The notes beneath the pieces are model-generated. The model worked only from the letters and a program-made list of their open reading frames with translations, did not search any database and was not told the origin of the DNA. DNA of 64,000 bases, taken from NCBI RefSeq assembly GCF_900116005.1, contig NZ_FOYI01000006.1:62001-126000 (forward strand). The letters are read 5' to 3'. The translations under genes were made by a program, and so were the position numbers. Positions 32,732 through 41,808 of this stretch are shown here, piece after piece (position 1 is the first letter of the stretch; the number at the start of each line of letters is the position of its first letter). The DNA is from Poseidonocella sedimentorum (GTDB lineage: Bacteria > Pseudomonadota > Alphaproteobacteria > Rhodobacterales > Rhodobacteraceae).

Positions 32732-33664
32732 ATGAGCGACAAACCAACGAGTTTTCAGGAGATCATCCTGCGGCTGCAGACCTACTGGGCCGCGAAGGGC
32801 TGCGCCGTGCTGCAACCCTATGACATGGAGGTGGGCGCCGGGACGTTCCACCCCGCCACGACCCTGCGTGCGCTCGGGGGCAAGGCCTGGGCCGCGGCCT
32901 ATGTCCAGCCCTCGCGGCGGCCCACGGACGGGCGCTATGGCGAGAACCCCAACCGGCTCCAGCACTATTACCAGTATCAGGTCATCATCAAGCCGAGCCC
33001 GCCGGATCTACAGGCGCTCTATCTCGGCTCGCTCGAAGCGATCGGCATCGACATGGCCACGCATGACATCCGCTTTGTCGAGGACGACTGGGAAAGCCCG
33101 ACGCTCGGCGCCTGGGGCCTCGGTTGGGAGGTCTGGTGCGACGGGATGGAAGTCTCGCAATTCACCTATTTCCAACAGGTCGGCGGGCATGACTGTCACC
33201 CGGTCTCGGGCGAGCTGACCTATGGGCTCGAACGGCTGGCGATGTATGTGCTCGGCGTCGATCACGTGATGGAGATGCCGTTCAACGCCCCCGACGCGCC
33301 GATCCCGCTGCGCTATGGCGACGTGTTCCGCCAGACCGAGGAAGAATATTCCCGCTGGAACTTCGACGTGGCCGATACCGCCGTGCTGCTCAAGCACTTC
33401 GAGGAGGCCGAGGCTGAATGCGCCGCGATCCTCGATCAGGAGGCGGTCGATCCCAAGACCGGCAAGCGCATCATCATGGCGCATCCGGCTTATGACCAGT
33501 GCATCAAGGCGAGCCATATCTTCAACCTCCTGGACGCGCGCGGCGTGATCTCCGTCACCGAGCGTCAGGCCTATATCGGCCGGGTTCGGGCGCTTGCCAA
33601 ACGCTGCGCCGATGCCTTCGTCATGACGGAGGCGGGCGGCGCAACGGGCCAGGACGCGGCATGA
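32732..33664 (+). CDS. glyQ: Glycyl-tRNA synthetase alpha subunit
   Basis: 310-aa alpha subunit of the bacterial alpha2-beta2 GlyRS, holding the class II aminoacylation core. The opening '[20 protein letters not shown]' and '[20 protein letters not shown]' are diagnostic, with '[20 protein letters not shown]' (motif 2 region) and '[20 protein letters not shown]' (motif 3). Normal length. Its stop overlaps the next small gene (ATGA at 33661-33664), and glyS follows, so all three are one operon. Divergent from the SPOR protein gene. Confidence 0.97.
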   Translation: MSDKPTSFQEIILRLQTYWAAKGCAVLQPYDMEVGAGTFHPATTLRALGGKAWAAAYVQPSRRPTDGRYGENPNRLQHYYQYQVIIKPSPPDLQALYLGSLEAIGIDMATHDIRFVEDDWESPTLGAWGLGWEVWCDGMEVSQFTYFQQVGGHDCHPVSGELTYGLERLAMYVLGVDHVMEMPFNAPDAPIPLRYGDVFRQTEEEYSRWNFDVADTAVLLKHFEEAEAECAAILDQEAVDPKTGKRIIMAHPAYDQCIKASHIFNLLDARGVISVTERQAYIGRVRALAKRCADAFVMTEAGGATGQDAA

Positions 33665-34179
33665 GCGGCAAGGTTCTTGTCATCGCGATCCTGTTGTCGG
33701 CGCTGATCGCGGGGGGCGCGCTGTATTACCTCCAGATCTACGGATATTATGAGGAGGTGGCCGCCACGAGCCCCGAGGCCGAGATCCGCCTGACCCGGTT
33801 CGACGGAACGCAGGAGGCGCTGCCCGTCGAGGGGTTCGAGGGCATCGATGCGGCCAGCTCGCCGATCCGGTTTCGCGCCTGCTTCACCACGCCGGTGAGC
33901 CAGGCGATGCTGAGCGAGACTTTCGCGCCCTACGAACGGGCCGAGCCGCTCGTCGCGCCCGGCTGGTTCGACTGTTTTGACGCCATCGCCATCGCCGAGG
34001 GGCTCCGCTCCGGCGCGGCACTGCCTTTTCTGGGCGAGAAGAACATCGCCTATGGCGTGGATCGGCTGGTCGTCGTCTTCGACGATGGGCGCGCCTATGC
34101 CTGGCACCAGCTGAACGATTGCGGCGAAAAAGCCTATGACGGCACGCCGGTGGGCGAGGCCTGCCCGACCCGCGAGTAA
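33661..34179 (+). CDS. Small membrane-anchored protein (DUF6446-like) between glyQ and glyS
   Basis: 172 aa. One N-terminal membrane helix (about 5-27, '[20 protein letters not shown]') anchors a ~145-residue periplasmic domain with four Cys ('[11 protein letters not shown]', '[10 protein letters not shown]', '[12 protein letters not shown]', 'GEACPTRE') that could form two disulfides. I associate this protein with DUF6446, found between glyQ and glyS in Rhodobacterales. Start overlaps the glyQ stop by 4 bp and glyS begins 12 bp after its stop. No link to tRNA charging is visible; conserved placement is the only clue to function. Confidence 0.82.
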   Translation: MSGKVLVIAILLSALIAGGALYYLQIYGYYEEVAATSPEAEIRLTRFDGTQEALPVEGFEGIDAASSPIRFRACFTTPVSQAMLSETFAPYERAEPLVAPGWFDCFDAIAIAEGLRSGAALPFLGEKNIAYGVDRLVVVFDDGRAYAWHQLNDCGEKAYDGTPVGEACPTRE

Positions 34180-34191
34180 GAGGACACGTCT

Positions 34192-36273
34192 ATGCCCGAT
34201 CTGCTGATCGAACTCTTTTCCGAAGAAATCCCCGCGCGGATGCAGCGCCGCGCCTCGGAGGACCTGCGCAAGCTGATGACCGACGGGCTTGTCGAGGCTG
34301 GCTTGACCTACCGCAGCGCGGGCGCCTTCGCGACGCCGCGGCGGCTGGTGCTGCACATCGAAGACCTGCTTGGCGCGAGCCCGACCCTGCGCGAGGAGCG
34401 CAAGGGGCCGAAGGTCGGCGCGCCCGAGAAGGCGATCGAGGGGTTCTGCCGCGGCGCCGGTGTTGCGATTGCGGATCTGGAGGCGCGCGAAACGCCCAAG
34501 GGCGCGGTCTATTTCGCCACGGTGACGACTCCGGGCCGCCCGGCGGCCGAGATCGTTGCCGATGTGCTCGACAAGACCATCCGCAATTTCCCTTGGCCGA
34601 AATCCATGCGGTGGGGCGCCGGGACGCTGCGGTGGGTGCGGCCGCTGCATTCGGTGCTCTGCATCCTGACCGACGACGCCGGCGAGGCATCGGTCGTGCC
34701 GTTCGAGATCGAGGGGATCGTGGCGGGCAACGAAACCCGCGGCCACCGGTTCATGGCGCCCGATGCGTTTTCCGTAGGCTCCTTCGCGGATTACACGGCC
34801 AAGCTCAAGGCGGCCAAGGTGGTGCTGGACCCGGCCGAGCGGGCCGAGCACATCAGGGCGGATGCCAGCAATCAGGCTTTTGCCGCAGGGCTCGAGGTGG
34901 TCGAGGACGCCGGGTTGCTGGCGGAAGTGGCCGGGCTGGTGGAATGGCCGGTGGTGCTGGTCGGCGAGATCGGGGCGGATTTTCTCGACCTGCCGCCCGA
35001 GGTGCTCCAGACCTCGATGAAGGAACACCAGAAATTCTTTTCGCTGCGCGACCCCAAGTCGGGGCAGATCACGCGCTTTGCCACCGTGGCCAATATCGAG
35101 ACGCCCGACGGCGGCGCGACGATCCTCGCGGGCAATCAGAAGGTGCTCTCGGCGCGGCTCTCGGATGCCAAGTTCTTCTGGGAGAACGATCTGCGCACGG
35201 TGGAGCGCGAGGGGTTGCAGGCGATGGCCGCGCCGCTCGAGAACGTCACCTTCCACAACAAGCTCGGAAGCCAGGGCGCCCGCATCGCGCGGATCGCGGC
35301 ATTGGCCGAAGAGATCGCGCCGGGCGTTGGCGCCGATCCCGCGCAGGCCCGCCTCGCGGCAGAGATCGCCAAGGCGGATCTGTCCTCCGAAATGGTCTAT
35401 GAGTTCCCCGAGTTGCAGGGGATCATGGGGCGGTATTACGCGATGAAGGCGGGTCTGGCGCAGCCGGTGGCGGATGCGGCGCGCGATCACTACGCGCCAC
35501 TGGGGCCGTCGGATGACGTGCCGGTCGAGCCGGTGTCGGTGGCTGTGGCGCTGGCCGACAAGATCGATCTTCTGACCGGGTTCTGGGCGATTGACGAAAA
35601 ACCCACCGGCTCGAAAGACCCGTTCGCCCTGCGCCGCGCGGCGCTCGGGGTGATCCGGATCGTGTTGAGCAACGGGCTGCGCCTGCCGCTCGGCGCGCAA
35701 TTTGACGCGCAGCTTGCCCGGCATGAGGGCGCGGGCGAGGGCCTTGCGGCGGATCTGCTCGGGTTCGTGCATGATCGTCTCAAGGTCCACCTGCGCGACG
35801 AGGGGCTGCGCCACGATGTGATCGACGCCTGCCTCGAGATGGAGGGCGGAGACGATCTGGCCTCGGTGGTCGCGCGGGCGCGCGCGCTGGGGGCATTTGT
35901 CGAGACCGAAGAGGGCACTAACCTTGTGCAAGGGTTCCGGCGGGCGAACAACATCCTCGCCCAGGCCGAAGCGAAAGACGGGGTCGAATATTCCTTTGGG
36001 GCGGACGCGAAATACGCCGAAGCCGACGAGGAGCGCGCGCTTTTCAACGATCTGGAGGCCAAGGGGCCGGAGATCGCGGCGGCGGCGAAGGCGGAGCGAT
36101 ATGGCGACGCGATGGCCGGGATGGCCGCGCTGCGCGCGCCGATCGACGCGTTCTTCGAAACGGTGCAGATCAATGCCGAGAGCGAGATTGTCCGGCGCAA
36201 CCGGCTGAACCTTCTGGGGCAGATTCGACGGATCTGCGGCACCGTCGCCGATCTGACGCGGCTCGAGGGCTGA
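34192..36273 (+). CDS. glyS: Glycyl-tRNA synthetase beta subunit
   Basis: 693-aa beta subunit of GlyRS, needed for tRNA-Gly recognition. 'MPDLLIELFSEEIPARMQRR' and 'FPKSMRWG'-type sequence ('NFPWPKSMRWGAGTLRWVRP') are diagnostic, as are 'MKEHQKFFSLRDPKSG', 'SARLSDAKFFWENDLRTVE' and the HD-domain-like region 'ADKIDLLTGFWAIDEKPTGS' with 'KDPFALRRAALGVIRI'. The C-terminal anticodon-binding-like domain ends normally. RBS AGAGGA precedes the ATG. A very stable stem-loop lies just after the stop (36291-36325). Confidence 0.97.
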   Translation: MPDLLIELFSEEIPARMQRRASEDLRKLMTDGLVEAGLTYRSAGAFATPRRLVLHIEDLLGASPTLREERKGPKVGAPEKAIEGFCRGAGVAIADLEARETPKGAVYFATVTTPGRPAAEIVADVLDKTIRNFPWPKSMRWGAGTLRWVRPLHSVLCILTDDAGEASVVPFEIEGIVAGNETRGHRFMAPDAFSVGSFADYTAKLKAAKVVLDPAERAEHIRADASNQAFAAGLEVVEDAGLLAEVAGLVEWPVVLVGEIGADFLDLPPEVLQTSMKEHQKFFSLRDPKSGQITRFATVANIETPDGGATILAGNQKVLSARLSDAKFFWENDLRTVEREGLQAMAAPLENVTFHNKLGSQGARIARIAALAEEIAPGVGADPAQARLAAEIAKADLSSEMVYEFPELQGIMGRYYAMKAGLAQPVADAARDHYAPLGPSDDVPVEPVSVAVALADKIDLLTGFWAIDEKPTGSKDPFALRRAALGVIRIVLSNGLRLPLGAQFDAQLARHEGAGEGLAADLLGFVHDRLKVHLRDEGLRHDVIDACLEMEGGDDLASVVARARALGAFVETEEGTNLVQGFRRANNILAQAEAKDGVEYSFGADAKYAEADEERALFNDLEAKGPEIAAAAKAERYGDAMAGMAALRAPIDAFFETVQINAESEIVRRNRLNLLGQIRRICGTVADLTRLEG

Positions 36274-36290
36274 GACCGGCGTGAGAACGG

Positions 36291-36325
36291 GCGGGCGGGG
36301 AGGCCATCGAAGCCTCCCCGCCCGC
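36291..36325 (+). terminator. Very stable GC stem-loop after glyS
   Basis: GCGGGCGGGGAGGC (36291-36304) and GCCTCCCCGCCCGC (36312-36325) form a perfect 14-bp stem with a 7-nt loop, 17 bp after the glyS stop. No T-run follows. It may terminate or protect the glyQ-glyS transcript. Confidence 0.5.
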
Positions 36326-36423
36326 GTCGGCGCGGGGCGCCTTCCGGTGCCCGGCCCGCGTGGTGGCGCTTGCGTGGCTGAGCGGGGTGGTTATGCTGCG
36401 GCTGCGACATCAGGATAGCCCGA

Positions 36424-38979
36424 ATGCTCCAGCAGACCCGCGATCACACGTTGATCACCGCCACCGCGACGCTTTCGTCCGAGAGCCATGGCGGGCGCGC
36501 GAAGTGTTTGCAGCGGCTCATTCGGCTTGATCTGCCGGTCCCGACGACGGTCGCGCTTTCATTCGATGCGGTGCACCGGATCGCGCAGGGGGCGATTTCC
36601 GATCTTGGCAGTTTGCTGGCGCCCTTCGGCGCGGCGCCCTTGCTCTGTGTCCGGCCGTCAAGCCAGGATCCCGACTGGGGCGGGCCGGGGGCGATCCTCA
36701 ATATCGGGATGAGCGATGAGACCTGTGCCGCGCTGATCCCGGTGATCGGCGAGGTGGCGGCAAAGGCGCTGTATCTGCGCTTCGTTCAGACCTACGCGAT
36801 CGATGTCGCGCGGCTCGATCCGGATATGTTTGACGATCTGCCCGAGGATCTCGGGGCGGCGTTGGAGCGCGCGCTGGCCGCCTATGAGGATGAAGCCGAG
36901 GAGCCGTTCCCGCAGGCGCTTGAGGTTCAGCTTTCGGAGGTCCTGCAATCCATGGCGCGGGCCTGGGAGGGGACATCGGCGCGGCTGTTGCGCGAGGCGA
37001 AGGGCGCGCCGGCGGATGCGGGGCTCGGGCTCGTGGTCCAGCGGCTGGCGCTTGGGCTTGGGCGCGGCGAGAGCGGCTCGGGCGTGTTGCAGATCGTGAG
37101 CTCGCAGACCGGCATGGCGCAGGTCACCGGGCGGTATCTTTCGCAGAGCCAGGGGCGAGAAGCCCTGGAGCCCGGAGCGCGGGCGCTGTTTCTGGAGCGG
37201 GATCCGCGCGGGCCCTCGCTGGAGGAAGAGGTGCCGGAGGCTTTCGCCGCGCTCAAGGCGCATGCCGCGCGGATGCGGGAGCGGCTGCGCGAGGAGATGC
37301 AGGTCGAGTTTACCCTGCAGGACGGGCAGTTGCACATTCTTGACGGGGTACGCGTTTCGCGCTCGTCCCGGGCGGCGGTGCGGATCGCGGTGCAGCTGGC
37401 GCGCGACGGGATCATCCCACGAGATGAGGCGTTGATGCGGATCGAGCCCAAGGCTCTGACCGAGCTGCTGCACCAGCAACTCGACCCTAACGCGCCGCTC
37501 GACGTCCTCGCGCGGGGGGTGGCGGCCAGCCCCGGCGCGGCGACCGGCCGGCTCGTCTTCTCGGCGGATGCGGCGCAACTGGCCGCGGCGCGGGGGGAGG
37601 CCTGTGTGCTTGTGCGGCGCGAGACGGGGCCGGAGGACGTGCGCGGGGTGCATGCGGCCTCGGCGGTTTTGACGGAACGGGGCGGGATGACGAGCCACGC
37701 GGCGGTGATCGGGCGCGGGCTTGGGGTGCCGTGTGTCGTCGGGGCCTCCGAGATCCGGTTCGAGCTGCGTATGCGGCGCCTCGTCATGCCCGACGGGCGG
37801 GTCTTTTCCGAGGGCGATACGCTGACGGTCGACGGCACGGGCGGGCGCGTCCTCGCGGGCAGCCCGGCGCTACAGGAGCCCGCGCTCGACGACGCGTTTC
37901 AGGAGCTCATGAGCTGGGCCGATGCGTGCCGCGATATCGACGTGCGCGCCAATGCCGATACGCCGCAGGACGCGCAGACGGCGCGGAATTTCGGGGCCCA
38001 GGGGATCGGGCTGTGCCGCACCGAGCACATGTTCTTCGATGCCGAGCGGCTGCGGGCCATGCGCGAGATGATCTTTGCCAACGTGGCCGAAGACCGGCGC
38101 GTCGCGCTCGATCTGTTGCTGCCGATGCAGCGCGCGGATTTCAGCGCGCTTTTCGACATCATGGCGGGCATGCCGGTCTGCATCCGCCTCTTCGATCCGC
38201 CGTTGCACGAATTCCTGCCCACCGACCGGACCGGGCTGCGCGAGCTGGCCGAGGCGCTGGATCTGCCGATGTCGGATGTGACGCGGCGGGTCGAGGCGCT
38301 GGCGGAATACAACCCGATGCTGGGCATGCGCGGGGTGCGGCTCGGGATCACTGTGCCCGAGATCTATGACATGCAGGCGCGCGCGATTTTCGAGGCGAGT
38401 GTCGCGGCCTCGCGCAAGGGCGAGCCGGTGGTGCCGGAGATCATGATCCCGCTGGTCTCGGCGCGCCGCGAGGTCGAGCTGGTCAAGACGCGCATCGATG
38501 CGGTGGCCGCCGCGGTCCGCAATGAAACGGGGCAGGATGTCGCCTTCCGGCTGGGCGTTATGGTAGAGACCCCGCGCGCCGCGCTGCGGGCCGGCGACAT
38601 CGCCAACCACGCCGATTTCCTCAGCTTCGGAACGAACGACCTCACCCAGATGACCTATGGCCTCTCGCGCGATGACGCGGGGCGCTTCATGTCGGCCTAT
38701 GTCAGCGCCGGGGTCTTTCCCGAAGACCCGTTCCACACGCTCGACACCGATGGGGTCGGCGAGCTTCTGGCGATCGGCGCGGTGCGCGGACGCGGCGCGC
38801 GCCCCGGTATAACCCTGTCGATCTGCGGCGAGCACGGGGGAAACCCCGAATCCATCGCCGTCTGCCGCGATCTGGGGTTCGACTATGTGTCCTGCTCCTC
38901 CTTCCGCGTGCCCGTGGCGCGACTCGCCGCCGCCCGGCTTGCCATCGCCGCCAGAGACCAGACCCCCGGCAAACCCTGA
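36424..38979 (+). CDS. ppdK: Pyruvate phosphate dikinase-like protein with altered ATP-grasp domain
   Basis: 851 aa, close to PPDK length. The central phospho-His domain is intact ('TERGGMTSHAAVIGRGLG', His about residue 425). The C-terminal PEP/pyruvate barrel keeps 'GIGLCRTEHMFF', 'PMLGMRGVRLGI', 'SFGTNDLTQMTYGLSRDD' and the catalytic Cys (about 824) in 'FDYVSCSSFRVPVARLAA'. The N-terminal ATP-grasp half is divergent: 'HGGRAKCLQRL' for GGKGANLAEM, 'CVRPSSQDPDWGGPGAILN' for the VRSGA...MPGMMDTVLN stretch, and 'MQVEFTLQDGQLHILDGVRV' for DIEFTIEEGKLYMLQTRxGK, losing the equivalents of the ATP-site Gln and Arg. It may not be a normal dikinase. It follows glyS. Confidence 0.8.
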   Translation: MLQQTRDHTLITATATLSSESHGGRAKCLQRLIRLDLPVPTTVALSFDAVHRIAQGAISDLGSLLAPFGAAPLLCVRPSSQDPDWGGPGAILNIGMSDETCAALIPVIGEVAAKALYLRFVQTYAIDVARLDPDMFDDLPEDLGAALERALAAYEDEAEEPFPQALEVQLSEVLQSMARAWEGTSARLLREAKGAPADAGLGLVVQRLALGLGRGESGSGVLQIVSSQTGMAQVTGRYLSQSQGREALEPGARALFLERDPRGPSLEEEVPEAFAALKAHAARMRERLREEMQVEFTLQDGQLHILDGVRVSRSSRAAVRIAVQLARDGIIPRDEALMRIEPKALTELLHQQLDPNAPLDVLARGVAASPGAATGRLVFSADAAQLAAARGEACVLVRRETGPEDVRGVHAASAVLTERGGMTSHAAVIGRGLGVPCVVGASEIRFELRMRRLVMPDGRVFSEGDTLTVDGTGGRVLAGSPALQEPALDDAFQELMSWADACRDIDVRANADTPQDAQTARNFGAQGIGLCRTEHMFFDAERLRAMREMIFANVAEDRRVALDLLLPMQRADFSALFDIMAGMPVCIRLFDPPLHEFLPTDRTGLRELAEALDLPMSDVTRRVEALAEYNPMLGMRGVRLGITVPEIYDMQARAIFEASVAASRKGEPVVPEIMIPLVSARREVELVKTRIDAVAAAVRNETGQDVAFRLGVMVETPRAALRAGDIANHADFLSFGTNDLTQMTYGLSRDDAGRFMSAYVSAGVFPEDPFHTLDTDGVGELLAIGAVRGRGARPGITLSICGEHGGNPESIAVCRDLGFDYVSCSSFRVPVARLAAARLAIAARDQTPGKP

Positions 38980-39128
38980 GGTTTCGCGCCAAGAGCGCCC
39001 CAGACGGCAGGTTTTCGCCGCTTGGAGGGGGCGGAGGGCGGGCAGGGTGGACCGCCGGGTGACTCTGGGGTATCCGCCTCGATCGATAACGATGGTTGGA
39101 CCGATACCGATCCTGGGGGACGGAAGAG

Positions 39129-39743
39129 ATGTTTAATAAAATGCTTTGGAGCGTTGGACTGCTCCTTGGCCTCGCGGCTGCCACCGCTCAGGCCGAAACG
39201 GCGGATCGCCTCAAATCTTTGGTGACCGCAGAGGATCAGGTTCTCGCGAGCCTCGACACCGAACAGCTTCGGGACCTCAACGTGCCCTTGCGCAAGAGCT
39301 TCCCGCAGATCCGCTACACCCGCGATTTCATCGCCAAGCTGCCCAAGGCGAGCGGCGACGAACAGTGGCGCTGCCTTGCCGAGGCGCTCTACTTCGAGGC
39401 GCGGGGCGAGACGGTCGAGGGTCAGTTTGCCGTCGCCGAGGTCATTCTCAACCGGGTCAAGAGCGCAAAGTTCCCCAACTCGGTTTGCGGCGTGATCACC
39501 CAAGGCACGGGCCGGAAATATCAATGCCAGTTCACCTATACCTGCGATGGCAAGAAAGAGATCATCGCCGAAGAGCGGGCCTGGCAGCGCGTGGGCAAGA
39601 TCGCCCGTGCGGCACTTGACGGTATGCCCAAAACGCTCACCAACGGCGCGCTTTTTTACCACACCAAACACGTGAGCCCGAGCTGGTCGCGCGTGTTCCG
39701 CCGGACGGCGACGATCGGGGTGCACCACTTCTACCGCGGCTGA
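39129..39743 (+). CDS. SleB-family cell wall hydrolase
   Basis: 204 aa with a signal peptide (about 1-22, 'MLWSVGLLLGLAAATAQAE'). The mature part has a short N-terminal region and a Hydrolase_2 (SleB) domain: 'WRCLAEALYFEARGETVEGQ' with the catalytic Glu, 'AEVILNRVKSAKFPNSVCGV', 'CQFTYTCDGKKE' and 'GALFYHTKHVSPSWSR'. SleB proteins are lytic-transglycosylase-like; in non-sporulating alphaproteobacteria they act in the periplasm on peptidoglycan. ATG 39129 is preceded by GGAAGAG but with tight spacing; an in-frame start 11 codons upstream is an alternative. folB follows. Confidence 0.9.
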   Translation: MFNKMLWSVGLLLGLAAATAQAETADRLKSLVTAEDQVLASLDTEQLRDLNVPLRKSFPQIRYTRDFIAKLPKASGDEQWRCLAEALYFEARGETVEGQFAVAEVILNRVKSAKFPNSVCGVITQGTGRKYQCQFTYTCDGKKEIIAEERAWQRVGKIARAALDGMPKTLTNGALFYHTKHVSPSWSRVFRRTATIGVHHFYRG

Positions 39744-39848
39744 TCCGCGCCGCGCCGGCGCGCGCGGGCGCAGACGGGCTTTCCCATGGCTTTCCCCCCT
39801 GTTAGAAACAGGCGGGGCGCGGGAGATGCCCGCAGCCGTGGAGGGCTC

Positions 39849-40778
39849 ATGAGCAACGAAGTTCGCCTTGCATTCGCGCATCCCGACGAGCGGGCTGCCG
39901 CCTCGTCCATGGGGCAGGACCGTCCGCTGGACCGGATCTCGCTGCGCGATCACACCGTCGAAGTCGAGATCGGCGCGTTTCAGGCCGAGCGCGGGATTTC
40001 CCAGCGGATCTGTTTCAACGTGGTGGTCGAGGTCGCGCCGATGGAGGCGCCGCTTGGCGATGACGTGGACCGCATCCTCTCTTATGACCGCGTGACCGAG
40101 GCGATCGCTTTCGAGCTCCGCGCGGAGCGGCTCAACCTTTTGGAAACATTGGCAGACCGTGTGGCCGAGCGCATCTTGCATGAGCCTCAGGCCGTGCGCG
40201 TTTTCGTCCGGATCGAGAAGCTCGACCGGGGGCCGGGGGCGCTCGGGGTCGAAATCGTCCGCGCGCGCCGGGATCTTGCGGCGCCCGAGGACGCAGATCC
40301 GGTTCCGCATCCGCGCGTGATCTATGTCTCCAACGAGGCCTTCACCGCGCCGCATCTCAAATCCTGGATTGACCAACTCGATGCGAGCGCCGATCCGGTC
40401 ATTCTCTGCGTCGGGGCGCCGGATATGCCCGCGCCGCGGATCGAGGGCCGTCCGCTCGTGCAACGACGGGTGGATCTTCTGGCCATCGAGCAAAACGCCT
40501 GGGTTCTCGCGAGCTGTGACCGGCGCTGCGTTGTGACCGGCTCGCGGACCGAACTGGACTGGGGCATGCGCAACGGGCAGCTGAGCGTCTGGGCGCCGTC
40601 CAAGGTCGTGCTCGATGCGGTCGGCGGGCCGATGGCGGCGCCGCAGGATGCGCTGGAGCTGGTGTCGTGGTTCGCCGGCGAGGTGAAGGCGACGGAGCTG
40701 ACCGTTGTCGGCGCCCGCCCGCCCGCCTCGGCGCCCTGTCCCGTGAGCCTCGTCTCCGTGCAGAGCCCAACAATCTGA
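39849..40778 (+). CDS. folB: Dihydroneopterin aldolase FolB with long C-terminal extension
   Basis: 309 aa. Residues about 25-150 are a FolB domain: 'DRISLRDHTVEVEIGAFQAE', 'RICFNVVVEVAPME' and the Lys-containing 'VRIEKLDRGPGALGVEIVRA'. It converts dihydroneopterin to the hydroxymethyl pterin used by FolK/FolP. The remaining ~160 residues ('VIYVSNEAFTAPHLKSWIDQ', 'RRVDLLAIEQNAWVLASCDR', 'LSVWAPSKVVLDAVGG') are not part of classical FolB (about 120 aa), and I do not recognise their fold. folP follows after 18 bp, supporting a folate operon. Start chosen at MSNEVRLAF after GGAGGG. Confidence 0.87.
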   Translation: MSNEVRLAFAHPDERAAASSMGQDRPLDRISLRDHTVEVEIGAFQAERGISQRICFNVVVEVAPMEAPLGDDVDRILSYDRVTEAIAFELRAERLNLLETLADRVAERILHEPQAVRVFVRIEKLDRGPGALGVEIVRARRDLAAPEDADPVPHPRVIYVSNEAFTAPHLKSWIDQLDASADPVILCVGAPDMPAPRIEGRPLVQRRVDLLAIEQNAWVLASCDRRCVVTGSRTELDWGMRNGQLSVWAPSKVVLDAVGGPMAAPQDALELVSWFAGEVKATELTVVGARPPASAPCPVSLVSVQSPTI

Positions 40779-40796
40779 CCCGGCGATGATCCCCGC

Positions 40797-41807
40797 ATGA
40801 GCCAGTATTTCCGCCCGATCGCCCAAACCGGCCCCGGCCGGCCCGAGGGGGCCCTGTCGCTCGCTGGCGGCTGGTGCTGGTTCACCCATGTCGAATGCCT
40901 CGAACGGGGGCGCGCGCCGGAAGTCATCCCCGCCTCGGACCTGCCCGAACCGTGGCGGAGCCGCCTGAGCGCGCCGCGCCGCCGCATGGCGGGGCTGGGT
41001 TTCGAGCGCCCCTCGATCATGGGCATCCTCAATGTCACGCCCGACAGTTTTTCCGACGGGGGCCTCTTCCGCGAGCCGAAGTCCGCGCTCGCTCAGGCCC
41101 GCGCGATGGTGGCGGCGGGGGCCGACATGATCGACATCGGTGGCGAATCGACGCGCCCGGGCGCGGATGAGGTTGCCATCACCGAGGAAATCGCTCGCAC
41201 GGCCCCCGTGATCGCCGCGCTTCGCCAGGAGATCGCGACCCCGATTTCCATCGACACCCGCAAGGCGCCCGTCGCCGAAGCCGCGCTCGAAGCCGGCGCC
41301 GACATGATCAACGACGTGGCCGCGCTCGGCTTCGATCCCGCCCTCATGACCCTCGCGGCCGACACCAGCACGCCCGTGTGCCTCATGCATTCCCAAGGCG
41401 CGCCGCAGACAATGCAGAACGATCCGCGCTATGACGATGTGCTGCTCGAGGTCTACGACTATCTCGGCGCGCGCGTCGATGCGGCCGTCGAGGCGGGCAT
41501 TCCGCGCGATCGGATCATGATCGATCCCGGCATCGGCTTTGGCAAAACCGTCGCGCATAATCTCGCGCTTCTGGCGCGGATCAGCCTGTTTCACGGGCTC
41601 TGCCTGCCGATCCTGCTCGGCGTCTCGCGCAAGCGGTTCATCGGCACGATCTCCGGGGCGGCGGAGGCCGGGGCGCGGATGCCGGGCTCGCTTGCCGTCG
41701 CCCTCGCCGCCGTCTCACAAGGGGTGCAGGTGCTGCGCGTTCATGACGTGGCCGAAACCGCGCAAGGCATCTGCCTCTACCGCGCCGCCACAACAGGGAG
41801 CCACTGA
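40797..41807 (+). CDS. folP: Dihydropteroate synthase
   Basis: 336-aa DHPS joining the pterin pyrophosphate to p-aminobenzoate; target of sulfonamides. The TIM-barrel signatures are '[18 protein letters not shown]', '[19 protein letters not shown]', '[16 protein letters not shown]', '[16 protein letters not shown]', '[20 protein letters not shown]' and '[10 protein letters not shown]'. It carries about 70 N-terminal residues before the barrel ('[20 protein letters not shown]'), longer than E. coli FolP, which looks normal for this lineage. It lies between folB (18-bp gap) and glmM (1-bp gap), so is clearly co-transcribed; E. coli also has folP-glmM. Confidence 0.96.
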   Translation: MSQYFRPIAQTGPGRPEGALSLAGGWCWFTHVECLERGRAPEVIPASDLPEPWRSRLSAPRRRMAGLGFERPSIMGILNVTPDSFSDGGLFREPKSALAQARAMVAAGADMIDIGGESTRPGADEVAITEEIARTAPVIAALRQEIATPISIDTRKAPVAEAALEAGADMINDVAALGFDPALMTLAADTSTPVCLMHSQGAPQTMQNDPRYDDVLLEVYDYLGARVDAAVEAGIPRDRIMIDPGIGFGKTVAHNLALLARISLFHGLCLPILLGVSRKRFIGTISGAAEAGARMPGSLAVALAAVSQGVQVLRVHDVAETAQGICLYRAATTGSH

Positions 41808-41808
41808 C

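Noticed and set aside
33571-35931. 786-codon open frame on the minus strand
   Set aside because: Antisense to glyS and its neighbour, no recognisable domain; shadow frame.
38883-41594. 903-codon open frame on the minus strand
   Set aside because: Runs antisense through ppdK-like, SleB, folB and folP genes, each with clear motifs; shadow frame.
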